NCBI GenBank assembly: GCA_019689615.1
Contig: JADGHD010000355.1
Coordinates: forward strand, 1-5,669
Source of the DNA: Frankia sp.
GTDB lineage: Bacteria > Actinomycetota > Actinomycetes > Frankiales > Frankiaceae
Direction: 5' to 3'
Length of the DNA: 5,669 nt
The notes beneath the pieces were generated by a model that was not told where the DNA came from, made no database searches, and saw only the letters and a program-made list of their open reading frames with translations. Both the position numbers and the translations under genes were made by a program. Positions within the stretch are counted from its first letter, which is position 1; each line of letters opens with the position of its first letter. Below are positions 1 to 5,412 of this stretch, in pieces.

Positions 1-37
1 CGCCCGCGTCAGATTTGTATACGCGCCCGGGGCGGCG

Positions 38-72
38 CGCCGCCGGCCCCCGCCCGCCGGGGGCCGGCGGCG
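38..72. terminator. 14-bp GC hairpin, possible terminator of an upstream gene
   Basis: The arm at 38-51 is a perfect reverse complement of 59-72, with a 7-nt loop (GCCCGCC). No U-tract follows on either strand, as is common for GC-rich actinobacterial terminators. No gene lies before it in the window, so it most likely ends a transcript entering from the left. The rest of 1-174 shows no codable gene. It has one small AT-richer island near 10-22 (containing GTATAC) and otherwise GC-rich sequence with no clear promoter. Function is inferred from shape alone. Confidence 0.4.
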
Positions 73-174
73 GCGGCCCACGGCGCGAGCGCGCGTGGAC
101 GCGCCGCCGGTGTCCCGGATGGTCTGGTCTCCCGGTGGCGGGCCCGCGGCCGTCGGGTTACGAAGTCCCCCAGC

Positions 175-195
175 GTGACTACGGAACGTAGTCAC
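175..195. promoter_or_regulatory. Perfect 9-bp inverted repeat, candidate operator
   Basis: GTGACTACG (175-183) and CGTAGTCAC (187-195) are perfect reverse complements separated by GAA. The mixed base composition stands out from the GC-only hairpins elsewhere in the window, which fits a binding site for a dimeric regulator better than a terminator. It ends 73 nt before the preferred start of the DUF4397 gene, a plausible place for a promoter-proximal operator. No convincing -10 or -35 pair was found around it. An mRNA leader hairpin is an alternative. The regulator is unknown. Confidence 0.45.
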
Positions 196-253
196 TCCCC
201 GCGTGAACGTTGGCGGTGCCGGCGCGGGGAGCCGGGGGAGCGCGCCGCCGATC

Positions 254-259
254 GGGGGA
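254..259 (+). promoter_or_regulatory. Shine-Dalgarno supporting the 269 start
   Basis: GGGGGA lies 9 nt before the GTG at 269. The earlier in-frame GTG at 203 has only CCCCGC-type sequence upstream and no purine-rich site. This is why the shorter DUF4397 reading frame is preferred. Confidence 0.45.
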
Positions 260-268
260 CCACCGTCC

Positions 269-1240
269 GTGACCCGCGTGCCACGCGGGCGGCCTGGCGT
301 GGCCTGGCCGCCGCTCGCCGTCGTCCTGGCGGCCGTCGCCGCCGTGGGGGCCGTCCCGGCCGCGACGGTGGCCGCGCCGCCCCGGCCCGGCACCGTCTAC
401 CTGGTGCAGGCGTTCCCGGCCGGTCTCGTCGACGTCTACGTCGACGGGCGGCGGGCGGCGGCTGGCCTCGGGCCGGGGGCGCTCGCCGGGCCGCTGTCGC
501 TGCCGCCCGGGCGGCACGACGTCGCGCTGCGCCCGGCCGACGCACCGGACGCGGCGGCGGCGCTGGTCAGCCTGCCGGTCGAGGTCCCGGCGGGGGGCAA
601 CGTGTCGGTGGTCGCGCATCCGGGCGATGGGCTGCCGGCGAGCCGGACCGGCGGGGCTGGGGCGGCCGCCGGCGCGGACGCCGGGGCCGGGGAGCTGCCG
701 GCGAGCATGGCGTTCGGCACCCGCCGCCCGTGGCTGTCGGTCTTCGACAACGTCACCGCGCCGGTCCCGCCCGGCCAGGCCCGGCTGATCATCCGCGACG
801 TCGCCGTGACCCCGCCGTTGGACGTGGTCACCGGGGGCCGGCCGATCGTCACCGACCTGGTCGCCCCGCTGGAGCGGGCGCTGGACGTGCCGGCCGGCTC
901 TCGTCCGCTCGCCGCGGTCTTCGCCGGCACCATCGGGACGCCGTTCCCGCCGGTGACCCTGCACCTGCCGGTCGGCGCGGTGGTGACCGTCTACGCCGTC
1001 GGCTCCGCGCTGTCCCCCCAGACGTTGCGGCTGGTCGTGCAGCCGGTGCCGGACGCGCCGGCCAGGGCCGCGGACGCCACCCGCGCGTTGCCGGCCGGAC
1101 CCGGCTGGGCGGCCGCCGCGCCTGTCGGCCAGGCGCGGGACACCGGCGCGGCCTGGCCCGTGCTGGTGGTGCCGGCGCTGGCAGCGCTCGCGCTGTTGGC
1201 CGGGCTGGGGCGGGCGCTGCGCCGCGGGCCGGCCGGCTGA
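269..1240 (+). CDS. Secreted DUF4397 domain protein with C-terminal membrane anchor
   Basis: A 323-residue protein of unknown biochemical role, probably displayed on the outer face of the membrane. The N-terminus has basic residues (TRVPRGR) and then a hydrophobic stretch at about residues 12-30 ending in an A-x-A-like site (TVA before APP, near residue 35), consistent with a Sec signal peptide. The DUF4397 signature follows: VYLVQAFPAGLVDVYVDG at about 43-60, an R-H-D-V-A-L segment typical of its beta-sandwich at about 82-87, and a final strand block YAVGSALSPQTLRLVV at about 242-257. A Gly/Ala-rich linker sits near 128-142. A hydrophobic segment at about 295-315 followed by RALRRGPAG looks like a stop-transfer anchor; no LPxTG sorting motif is present. 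The GTG at 269 is preferred over the in-frame GTG at 203 (345 residues) because of its ribosome binding site. The gene appears monocistronic, with hairpins on both sides. The family assignment is fairly sure; no function can be given. Confidence 0.8.
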   Translation: MTRVPRGRPGVAWPPLAVVLAAVAAVGAVPAATVAAPPRPGTVYLVQAFPAGLVDVYVDGRRAAAGLGPGALAGPLSLPPGRHDVALRPADAPDAAAALVSLPVEVPAGGNVSVVAHPGDGLPASRTGGAGAAAGADAGAGELPASMAFGTRRPWLSVFDNVTAPVPPGQARLIIRDVAVTPPLDVVTGGRPIVTDLVAPLERALDVPAGSRPLAAVFAGTIGTPFPPVTLHLPVGAVVTVYAVGSALSPQTLRLVVQPVPDAPARAADATRALPAGPGWAAAAPVGQARDTGAAWPVLVVPALAALALLAGLGRALRRGPAG

Positions 1241-1266
1241 GCCGGTGGCTGGGCGCCGGTCCCACG

Positions 1267-1282
1267 CCCGGGGTCGCCCGGG
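1267..1282. terminator. GC hairpin shortly after the DUF4397 gene
   Basis: CCCGGG at 1267-1272 and CCCGGG at 1277-1282 pair around a GTCG loop, 26 nt after the DUF4397 stop. A second, weaker stem lies at 1294-1307 (GGCCG/CGGCC, loop GGTT). There is no U-tract. The terminator role is inferred from position. Confidence 0.3.
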
Positions 1283-1341
1283 AGCGGTCCGCTGGCCGGG
1301 TTCGGCCGGGCGGCGCGCCGCGGGCTGGCCCCTGACCGGCG

Positions 1342-1365
1342 GCCGGGCGGGCGCCACCGCCCGGC
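1342..1365. terminator. 9-bp GC hairpin in the DUF4397-hemL spacer
   Basis: GCCGGGCGG (1342-1350) pairs perfectly with CCGCCCGGC (1357-1365) around a 6-nt loop. It is the strongest of three stems in the 183-bp spacer and lies 58 nt before hemL. It probably separates the DUF4397 transcript from hemL, but could also sit in a hemL leader. The remainder of the spacer holds no recognisable promoter. Confidence 0.35.
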
Positions 1366-1423
1366 GTCCGGATGTGGCGGATGGATCGTGAGACCGGTGA
1401 CGTGGACCTGCGAGGATCGGAGC

Positions 1424-2800
1424 ATGGTGGTTCCGTCCGCCGCTGTGGAGTCCGAGCGGCTGTTCGCCCGCGCCGGCCAGGTCATCCCCGGCGGTGTCAA
1501 CTCCCCGGTCCGCGCGTTCCGCGCCGTCGGCGGCGTCCCGCGGTTCATGGTGTCCGGGAAGGGCGCCTACATCACGGACGCCGACGGGCGCCGGTACGTC
1601 GACCTGGTCTGCTCGTGGGGGCCGATGATCCTCGGCCACGCGCACCCGGCCGTCGTCGAGGCGATCGCCGAGGCGACCTCGCGCGGCACCAGCTTCGGCA
1701 CCCCCACCCCGGGCGAGGTGGAGCTGGCCGAGCTGCTCGTCGACCGGATCGCCCCGCTCGACCAGGTCCGGCTGGTGAGCTCGGGCACCGAGGCGACGAT
1801 GAGCGCGATCCGGCTCGCCCGCGGCTACACCGGCCGGCCGACCGTCATCAAGTTCGCCGGCTGCTACCACGGGCACGTCGACGCGCTGCTGGCCTCCGCT
1901 GGCTCCGGGGTCGCCACCCTGGGTCTGCCGGACAGCCCCGGCGTCACCGGCGCGGCCACCGCCGACACGATCGTGCTGCCCTACAACGACCTGTCGCTGG
2001 TCGAGGCGGTGTTCGCGGAGCGGGGCGACACGATCGCGGCCGTCATCACCGAGGCGGTCGCGGCGAACATGGGCGTCGTCCCGCCGCTGCCGGGGTTCAA
2101 CGCGGGCCTTCGCCGGCTGTGCGACCAGTACGGGGCCGTGTTCATCCTGGACGAGGTGCTGACCGGCTTCCGGGTCTCGCGCGCCGGCTGGTGGGGCATC
2201 GAGGGCGTCGCCGAGGGCTGGGCGCCGGACCTGTTCACCTTCGGCAAGGTGATGGGCGGCGGGCTGCCGGCGGCGGCGTTCGGCGGCCGGGCCGAGATCA
2301 TGTCCCGGCTGGCCCCGGCCGGCCCCGTCTACCAGGCCGGCACGCTCTCCGGCAACCCGCTGGCCGTGGCCGCTGGCCTGGCCACGCTGCGGGCCTGCAC
2401 CGACGACGTCTACGCCACCGTCGACGCGCGGGCGGCCGACGTGGCCGGCATCATCTCCACCGCGCTCACCGAGGCCGGGGTGGCGCACCTGACCAACACC
2501 GCCGGCAACCTGTTCAGCTTCTTCTTCACCGACGCCTCGGCCGTCGTCGACTACGTCGGCGCCCAGGCCCAGTCCTCCGCCCGGTACGCGGCGTTCTTCC
2601 ACAGCATGCTCGACTCCGGGATCTACCTGCCGCCGTCCGCCTTCGAGGCCTGGTTCCTCTCGGCCGCGCACGACGACGAGGCGATGGAGCGCATCGCCGC
2701 CGCCGCGCCGGCCGCCGCCCGGGCGGCGGCAGCGGTCGCCGACACCCCGGCCTCGGCCTCGGCTGCGGCCTCGGCTGGCACGCGCGGGACGGCCGGCTGA
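1424..2800 (+). CDS. hemL: Glutamate-1-semialdehyde 2,1-aminomutase
   Basis: A cytoplasmic PLP enzyme of 458 residues that converts glutamate-1-semialdehyde to 5-aminolevulinate, the last step of the C5 route to haem and other tetrapyrroles. It is a class III aminotransferase fold (Aminotran_3). Visible landmarks are IPGGVNSPVRAF near the N-terminus, GPMILGHAHP, the phosphate-binding SSGTEAT at about 119-125, the YHGH motif at 148-151 contacting the cofactor ring, LDEVLTGFRV with Asp243 for the pyridine nitrogen, FGKVMGGGLPAAAFGG with Lys275 as Schiff-base lysine, and the GTLSGNP block. The ATG at 1424 is chosen because GAGG (1412-1415) lies 8 nt upstream and the protein then begins close to the conserved SERLFARA segment; a longer frame from 1388 adds 12 unsupported residues. 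Enzymes of this family usually have about 430 residues. The excess here is an Ala-rich tail after the final helix (from about residue 426), encoded by palindromic and repetitive DNA. It shares one base with the downstream phosphatase, so the two are almost certainly co-transcribed. Confidence 0.97.
   Translation: MVVPSAAVESERLFARAGQVIPGGVNSPVRAFRAVGGVPRFMVSGKGAYITDADGRRYVDLVCSWGPMILGHAHPAVVEAIAEATSRGTSFGTPTPGEVELAELLVDRIAPLDQVRLVSSGTEATMSAIRLARGYTGRPTVIKFAGCYHGHVDALLASAGSGVATLGLPDSPGVTGAATADTIVLPYNDLSLVEAVFAERGDTIAAVITEAVAANMGVVPPLPGFNAGLRRLCDQYGAVFILDEVLTGFRVSRAGWWGIEGVAEGWAPDLFTFGKVMGGGLPAAAFGGRAEIMSRLAPAGPVYQAGTLSGNPLAVAAGLATLRACTDDVYATVDARAADVAGIISTALTEAGVAHLTNTAGNLFSFFFTDASAVVDYVGAQAQSSARYAAFFHSMLDSGIYLPPSAFEAWFLSAAHDDEAMERIAAAAPAAARAAAAVADTPASASAAASAGTRGTAG
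2711..2730. repeat. 20-bp perfect palindrome inside the hemL tail
   Basis: GCCGCCGCCC (2711-2720) is followed directly by its reverse complement GGGCGGCGGC (2721-2730) with no spacer. It lies in the codons for the Ala-rich C-terminal tail of HemL. It is probably a by-product of GCC/GCG repeat growth rather than a binding site, though it could form a cruciform or an mRNA stem. Confidence 0.6.
2749..2778 (+). repeat. Short GGCCTC-based tandem repeat in hemL
   Basis: GGCCTC at 2749-2754 is followed by two 12-bp copies, GGCCTCGGCTGC (2755-2766) and GGCCTCGGCTGG (2767-2778), which differ at one base. It encodes the Ala/Ser run near the C-terminus of HemL. This is consistent with replication slippage. 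Confidence 0.6.
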
Positions 2801-3447
2801 TGGCGACGGCCACCCCGACCACCACCGTGCACCTGGTGCGGCACGGCGAGGTGTTCAACCCGGACAAGATCCTCTACGGCCGGCTGCCCAGCTACCGGCT
2901 GTCCGAGGCCGGCGAGCACCAGGCCAAGGTCACCGCGGAGTACCTGGCCGACTTCGACGTCGCCGCCGTCGTCGCGAGCCCGCTGCTGCGCGCCCAGCAG
3001 ACGGCGGCGCCGATCGCCGCGGCGTTCCGGCTGCCGGTGCTGGCCGACCACCGGCTGATCGAGAGCCGCAACTTCTTCGAGGGCCGGACGTTCGAGGCCA
3101 GCCCGCGGCTGCTGCGCGACCCGAAGATGTGGTCGGTGCTGCGCAACCCGGTCCGCCCGAGCTGGGGTGAGCCGTACGCGGAGATCGCCGAGCGGATGCT
3201 GCGCGCCGTCGCCGAGTGGCGCGACGCCCACCCCGGCCGCCACGTCGTGCTGGTCAGCCACCAGCTCCCGGTCTGGACCGCCCGGCGGGCCCTGGAGGGC
3301 CGCCGCCTGTTCCACCGCCCCGACCGCCGCCAGTGCGCCCTGGCCAGCGTCACCTCCGCCGTCTACCAGGACAGCCAGCTGATCCGGGTCGACTACGCCG
3401 AGCCCAACGGCCCCACCGCCAGCGGCGCCGGCTCGGTCGGCGCCTGA
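2800..3447 (+). CDS. Histidine phosphatase superfamily protein (phosphoglycerate mutase-like)
   Basis: A cytoplasmic 215-residue protein of the HIS_Phos_1 / branch 1 histidine phosphatase family. The substrate is not known. The RHG motif is present as LVRHGE (12-17), with His15 as the residue that would be phosphorylated and Arg14 binding phosphate. SPLLRAQQTA (60-69) supplies the second arginine (Arg64), LIE at 86-88 the likely acid (Glu88), and VLVSHQLP (150-157) the second catalytic histidine (His154). All key residues are therefore present, so an active enzyme is expected. Its ATG overlaps the hemL stop (TGATG), with only a weak GGGA about 10 nt upstream inside hemL, which suggests translational coupling. 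The same pair is adjacent in many Actinobacteria; in M. tuberculosis the equivalent is Rv0525. A true glycolytic mutase is unlikely given the short length and context. The last 15 or so residues are a Gly/Ala/Ser tail. Confidence 0.93.
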   Translation: MATATPTTTVHLVRHGEVFNPDKILYGRLPSYRLSEAGEHQAKVTAEYLADFDVAAVVASPLLRAQQTAAPIAAAFRLPVLADHRLIESRNFFEGRTFEASPRLLRDPKMWSVLRNPVRPSWGEPYAEIAERMLRAVAEWRDAHPGRHVVLVSHQLPVWTARRALEGRRLFHRPDRRQCALASVTSAVYQDSQLIRVDYAEPNGPTASGAGSVGA

Positions 3448-3596
3448 CTGACGCCCGGCCGCCCGGAGCCGCCCGGACCGGCGGGTCGGTCTGGCGCGAC
3501 CGCGGGCCGCCCGGCGCGCGATCATCCCGGGAGGGAACGGACCGGCACCCGCCGTGCCGACCGGTTGGCGGCGGCGCGGCCCACGGTGGGTGGCGT

Positions 3597-3616
3597 GCCG
3601 GCGCGGCGGCGCCGGC
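3597..3616. terminator. 8-bp GC hairpin upstream of the SDR gene
   Basis: GCCGGCGC (3597-3604) pairs with GCGCCGGC (3609-3616) around GGCG. A weaker stem, CGGCAC (3543-3548) with GTGCCG (3554-3559), lies earlier in the same 245-bp spacer. Either could end the hemL-phosphatase transcript. The spacer shows no recognisable small gene; the open frame crossing it from within the phosphatase gene has no family features before the SDR start. Confidence 0.3.
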
Positions 3617-3680
3617 GAGCGTGCCGCCATGGGGGCGGCGCGCGGTGACGGCCAGCGGTGGCCGGTCGCCCGGCGGATCG

Positions 3681-3686
3681 AGGAGG
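3681..3686 (+). promoter_or_regulatory. Consensus Shine-Dalgarno for the SDR gene
   Basis: AGGAGG lies 6 nt before the GTG at 3693 and is the best match to the 16S 3' end in the window. It fixes the SDR start immediately before the first beta strand and suggests strong independent translation. Confidence 0.8.
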
Positions 3687-3692
3687 AAACAC

Positions 3693-4529
3693 GTGCGGGT
3701 GGAGCTGACGGGCCGGGTAGCGCTGGTCACCGGGGCATCGAAGGGGATCGGCCTGGCCATCGCGCGGGCGCTGGCCGAGAACGGGGCGCGGGTCCTGCTC
3801 ACGTCGCGCAGGCGCGAGGGCCTCGAGCAGGCGGCCGCCGAGATCACCAGCGCGCTCGCCGCGGCCGGCAACCCGGACGGCGCGGACGCGGTCGCGGTGT
3901 TCCCGGCGCACGCCGGCAGCCCGGAAGCGGCCGAGGCGGCGGCCGCCGCGGCCATCGCCCGCTTCGGCGGGCTGGACATCCTGGTCAACAACGCGGCGAC
4001 GAACCCGTACGCCGGCCAGCTGATCGACATCGACCTGCCGCGGCTGGACAAGACCATCGAGGTCAACCTGCGCGGCCCACTGGTGTGGACGCAGGCCGCC
4101 TGGCGCGCCCGGATGCGGGAGCACGGCGGCACCGTCCTCAACATCGCCTCGATCGGCGGCCTCAAGTACGGCGGCCCGCTCGGCGCCTACGACATGACCA
4201 AGGCCGCCCTGATCTTCCAGACCCGTCACCTCGCCACCGAGCTCGGCCCCCGGGTCCGGGTCAACGCGATCGCTCCCGGCCTGGTGCGGACCGACTTCGC
4301 CCGCTACCTGTGGTCCGGTGCCGGCCCGGACGCGGACTACGGGTGGGCGCTCGGCCGGATCGGCCAGCCGCCGGACGTCGCGGCCGCCGCCCTGTTCCTG
4401 GTCAGCGACGCCGCCGCGTGGATCACGGGCGAGGTCCTGGTCGTCGACGGCGGCGCCCTGCTCGGCCCGCGGTCGTCCGCCCCAGCGAACCCGGCCAGGC
4501 CGGGGCAGGGGCAACCGACGGCCGGCTGA
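3693..4529 (+). CDS. SDR family NAD(P)-dependent oxidoreductase
   Basis: A classical short-chain dehydrogenase/reductase of 278 residues. It should reduce a carbonyl or oxidise an alcohol using a nicotinamide cofactor in the cytoplasm; the substrate cannot be read from sequence. The cofactor motif TGASKGIG is at 13-20. Basic residues after strand 2 (SRRR, 38-41) favour NADP(H). VNNAATNPYAG at 98-108 carries the structural NNA motif. The catalytic tetrad is complete: Asn125, Ser153, Tyr166 and Lys170 (Y-x-x-x-K). NAIAPGLVRT (191-200) and the final ITGEVLVVDGG (244-254) are typical of the adh_short_C2 / FabG-like group. The last 24 residues are a Pro/Ala/Gly tail outside the fold. The GTG start follows an AGGAGG with a 6-nt gap. 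The gene has spacers of 245 bp before and 174 bp after it, both containing hairpins, so it is probably transcribed alone. It separates the phosphatase from tlpA, which are neighbours in M. tuberculosis. Calling it FabG would be over-reach. Confidence 0.94.
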   Translation: MRVELTGRVALVTGASKGIGLAIARALAENGARVLLTSRRREGLEQAAAEITSALAAAGNPDGADAVAVFPAHAGSPEAAEAAAAAAIARFGGLDILVNNAATNPYAGQLIDIDLPRLDKTIEVNLRGPLVWTQAAWRARMREHGGTVLNIASIGGLKYGGPLGAYDMTKAALIFQTRHLATELGPRVRVNAIAPGLVRTDFARYLWSGAGPDADYGWALGRIGQPPDVAAAALFLVSDAAAWITGEVLVVDGGALLGPRSSAPANPARPGQGQPTAG

Positions 4530-4583
4530 CCGGCCTCGCCGGCCCACCGACGGCCGGGCACCGCCGACCGCCCGCCGGGGCGG
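4530..4583. terminator. Cluster of GC stems after the SDR gene
   Basis: Stems directly after the SDR stop include CCGGCC (4539-4544) with GGCCGG (4552-4557), and CCGCCC (4568-4573) with GGGCGG (4578-4583) around a 4-nt loop. An alternative stem pairs 4520-4525 with 4530-4535 across the stop codon. There are no U-tracts. A terminator for the SDR transcript is plausible, but in sequence this GC-rich such stems also arise by chance. Confidence 0.3.
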
Positions 4584-4657
4584 GCCGGGGCAGCACGGGC
4601 GACGTGGGTCACAGGCTGCTGCCAACACCCGGTGGGGCGGCTGGCGGCGCCGCGACC

Positions 4658-4663
4658 TATCGT
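4658..4663 (+). promoter_or_regulatory. Possible -10 box for the tlpA-ccdA transcript
   Basis: TATCGT fits the actinobacterial TANNNT -10 pattern and is one of the few AT-containing patches in the 174-bp spacer. Transcription would start near 4669-4671, giving a leader of about 34 nt that contains the inverted repeat at 4676-4691. No recognisable -35 element is visible about 17 nt upstream, so this is a weak call. Confidence 0.25.
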
Positions 4664-4675
4664 GGAGGTGAAGTT

Positions 4676-4691
4676 CTACGAACGGTCGTAG
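4676..4691. promoter_or_regulatory. Inverted repeat CTACGA-N4-TCGTAG upstream of tlpA
   Basis: CTACGA (4676-4681) and TCGTAG (4686-4691) are perfect reverse complements around ACGG, ending 12 nt before the ATG at 4704. If the -10 at 4658 is real, the repeat sits just downstream of the transcription start, a classic repressor position, or forms a small leader hairpin. It shares the CTACG/CGTAG half-sites with the repeat at 175-195. Confidence 0.35.
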
Positions 4692-4703
4692 GCGCGGAGC
4701 CGG

Positions 4704-5318
4704 ATGGCGGGCGTGACGCACATACTGGGTGGCGTGCTGGACAGGCGACGACGGCGACTGGCCGGGCTGGCGTTCGCGCTGGTCGTGGGCCTGGCTGGGG
4801 TCACGGCCTGCTCGGGCACGTCGGCGGACGCCAGCGGCGGCACGTTCGGGTTCGTGCAGCAGGCGCCGGGGGAGGACTTCGCCCCGCCGAACGACCGCAG
4901 CCCGGCCCCGGCCCTGGCCGGCGAGACGCTGGTGGACGGCGAGACGCTGGACGTCGCCTCGCTGCGCGGCAAGGTCGTCGTCGTGAACTTCTGGGCCTCC
5001 TGGTGCGCGCCGTGCCGGGCCGAGGCCAAGAGCCTCGTGGAGCTGGCCAACGAGCGGCCGGACGTCGCGTTCGTCGGCGTGAACTCGAAGGACGGCGAGT
5101 CGCCCGCGGCCGCGCGGGCCTTCGCCCGGGATTTCAACGTCCCCTACCCGAGCATCCGGGACCCGCTCGGCAAGCTGTCCGCGGGCTGGCCGATCGCGAT
5201 CGGGCTGCCATCGACGGTCGTGCTCGACCCGCAGGGCCGCATCGCCGCCCGGTTCACCGGCGCCGTCGCCAAGGAGTCGCTGGCCTCGGTGCTCGACCGG
5301 CTGGCGGCCGAGACGTGA
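4704..5318 (+). CDS. TlpA/ResA-like thioredoxin lipoprotein of cytochrome c maturation
   Basis: An extracytoplasmic thiol-disulfide oxidoreductase of 204 residues, expected to receive electrons from CcdA and reduce disulfides such as apocytochrome c haem-site cysteines. A basic run (RRRRR, 14-18) precedes a hydrophobic core and the lipobox VTAC, with Cys36 as the lipidation site, so the protein should be membrane-tethered outside the cell. The thioredoxin-like domain spans about 68-204: VVVVNFWASWCAPC at 91-104 contains the redox pair Cys101 and Cys104 (WCAPC), and GLPST at 167-171 provides the cis-proline loop (Pro169). The start is uncertain. The ATG at 4704 has GGAG only 4 nt upstream. The in-frame GTG at 4734 would give a tidier 25-residue lipoprotein signal (LDRRRRR onwards) and follows a CATACT box at 4721-4726 that could drive a leaderless message. 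ccdA follows after 94 bp, supporting the role. Whether it acts on cytochrome c specifically is inferred from the neighbour; ResA itself is best known from Bacillus. Confidence 0.92.
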   Translation: MAGVTHILGGVLDRRRRRLAGLAFALVVGLAGVTACSGTSADASGGTFGFVQQAPGEDFAPPNDRSPAPALAGETLVDGETLDVASLRGKVVVVNFWASWCAPCRAEAKSLVELANERPDVAFVGVNSKDGESPAAARAFARDFNVPYPSIRDPLGKLSAGWPIAIGLPSTVVLDPQGRIAARFTGAVAKESLASVLDRLAAET

Positions 5319-5339
5319 CCGGGCCCCTACCCGCCCGGC

Positions 5340-5361
5340 CGGCCGGCGCCCGGGCCGGCCG
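5340..5361. terminator. 8-bp GC hairpin between tlpA and ccdA
   Basis: CGGCCGGC (5340-5347) pairs with GCCGGCCG (5354-5361) around GCCCGG. It lies in the 94-bp gap between two functionally linked genes, so it may act as an attenuator, a processing site or nothing at all. No U-tract follows. Confidence 0.25.
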
Positions 5362-5412
5362 CGCCCGCCCGCACGCGCCAGCGGTCGCCCGTTCCCGCGA
5401 GGGAGCGGCCCG

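Noticed and set aside
183..211. GGAAC ... CGTT resembling an ECF sigma factor promoter before the DUF4397 gene
   Set aside because: The spacing of about 20 nt is longer than the usual 16-18 nt, and the GGAAC is already accounted for by the centre of the inverted repeat.
203..268. Earlier GTG start at 203 for the DUF4397 gene
   Set aside because: No Shine-Dalgarno sequence precedes it, and it would add 22 Gly/Pro/Ser-rich residues before a normal signal peptide. It cannot be fully excluded.
179..2671. Very long open frame on the - strand (about 830 codons) across the DUF4397 gene and hemL
   Set aside because: The translation is Arg/Gly/Pro/Ala-rich without any domain, and it lies opposite two genes with clear family motifs. 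Such shadows are expected at this GC content.
3216..3692. N-terminal extension of the SDR frame back into the phosphatase gene
   Set aside because: The extension is Pro/Arg-rich and overlaps a well-supported gene; the AGGAGG before the GTG at 3693 and the normal SDR N-terminus define the start.
4662..4691. Mini-ORF starting GTG GAG GTG and ending in the TAG of the inverted repeat upstream of tlpA
   Set aside because: It has only nine codons and its purine-rich stretch overlaps its own start, so it could be chance. It would matter only if ribosome profiling showed a leader peptide.
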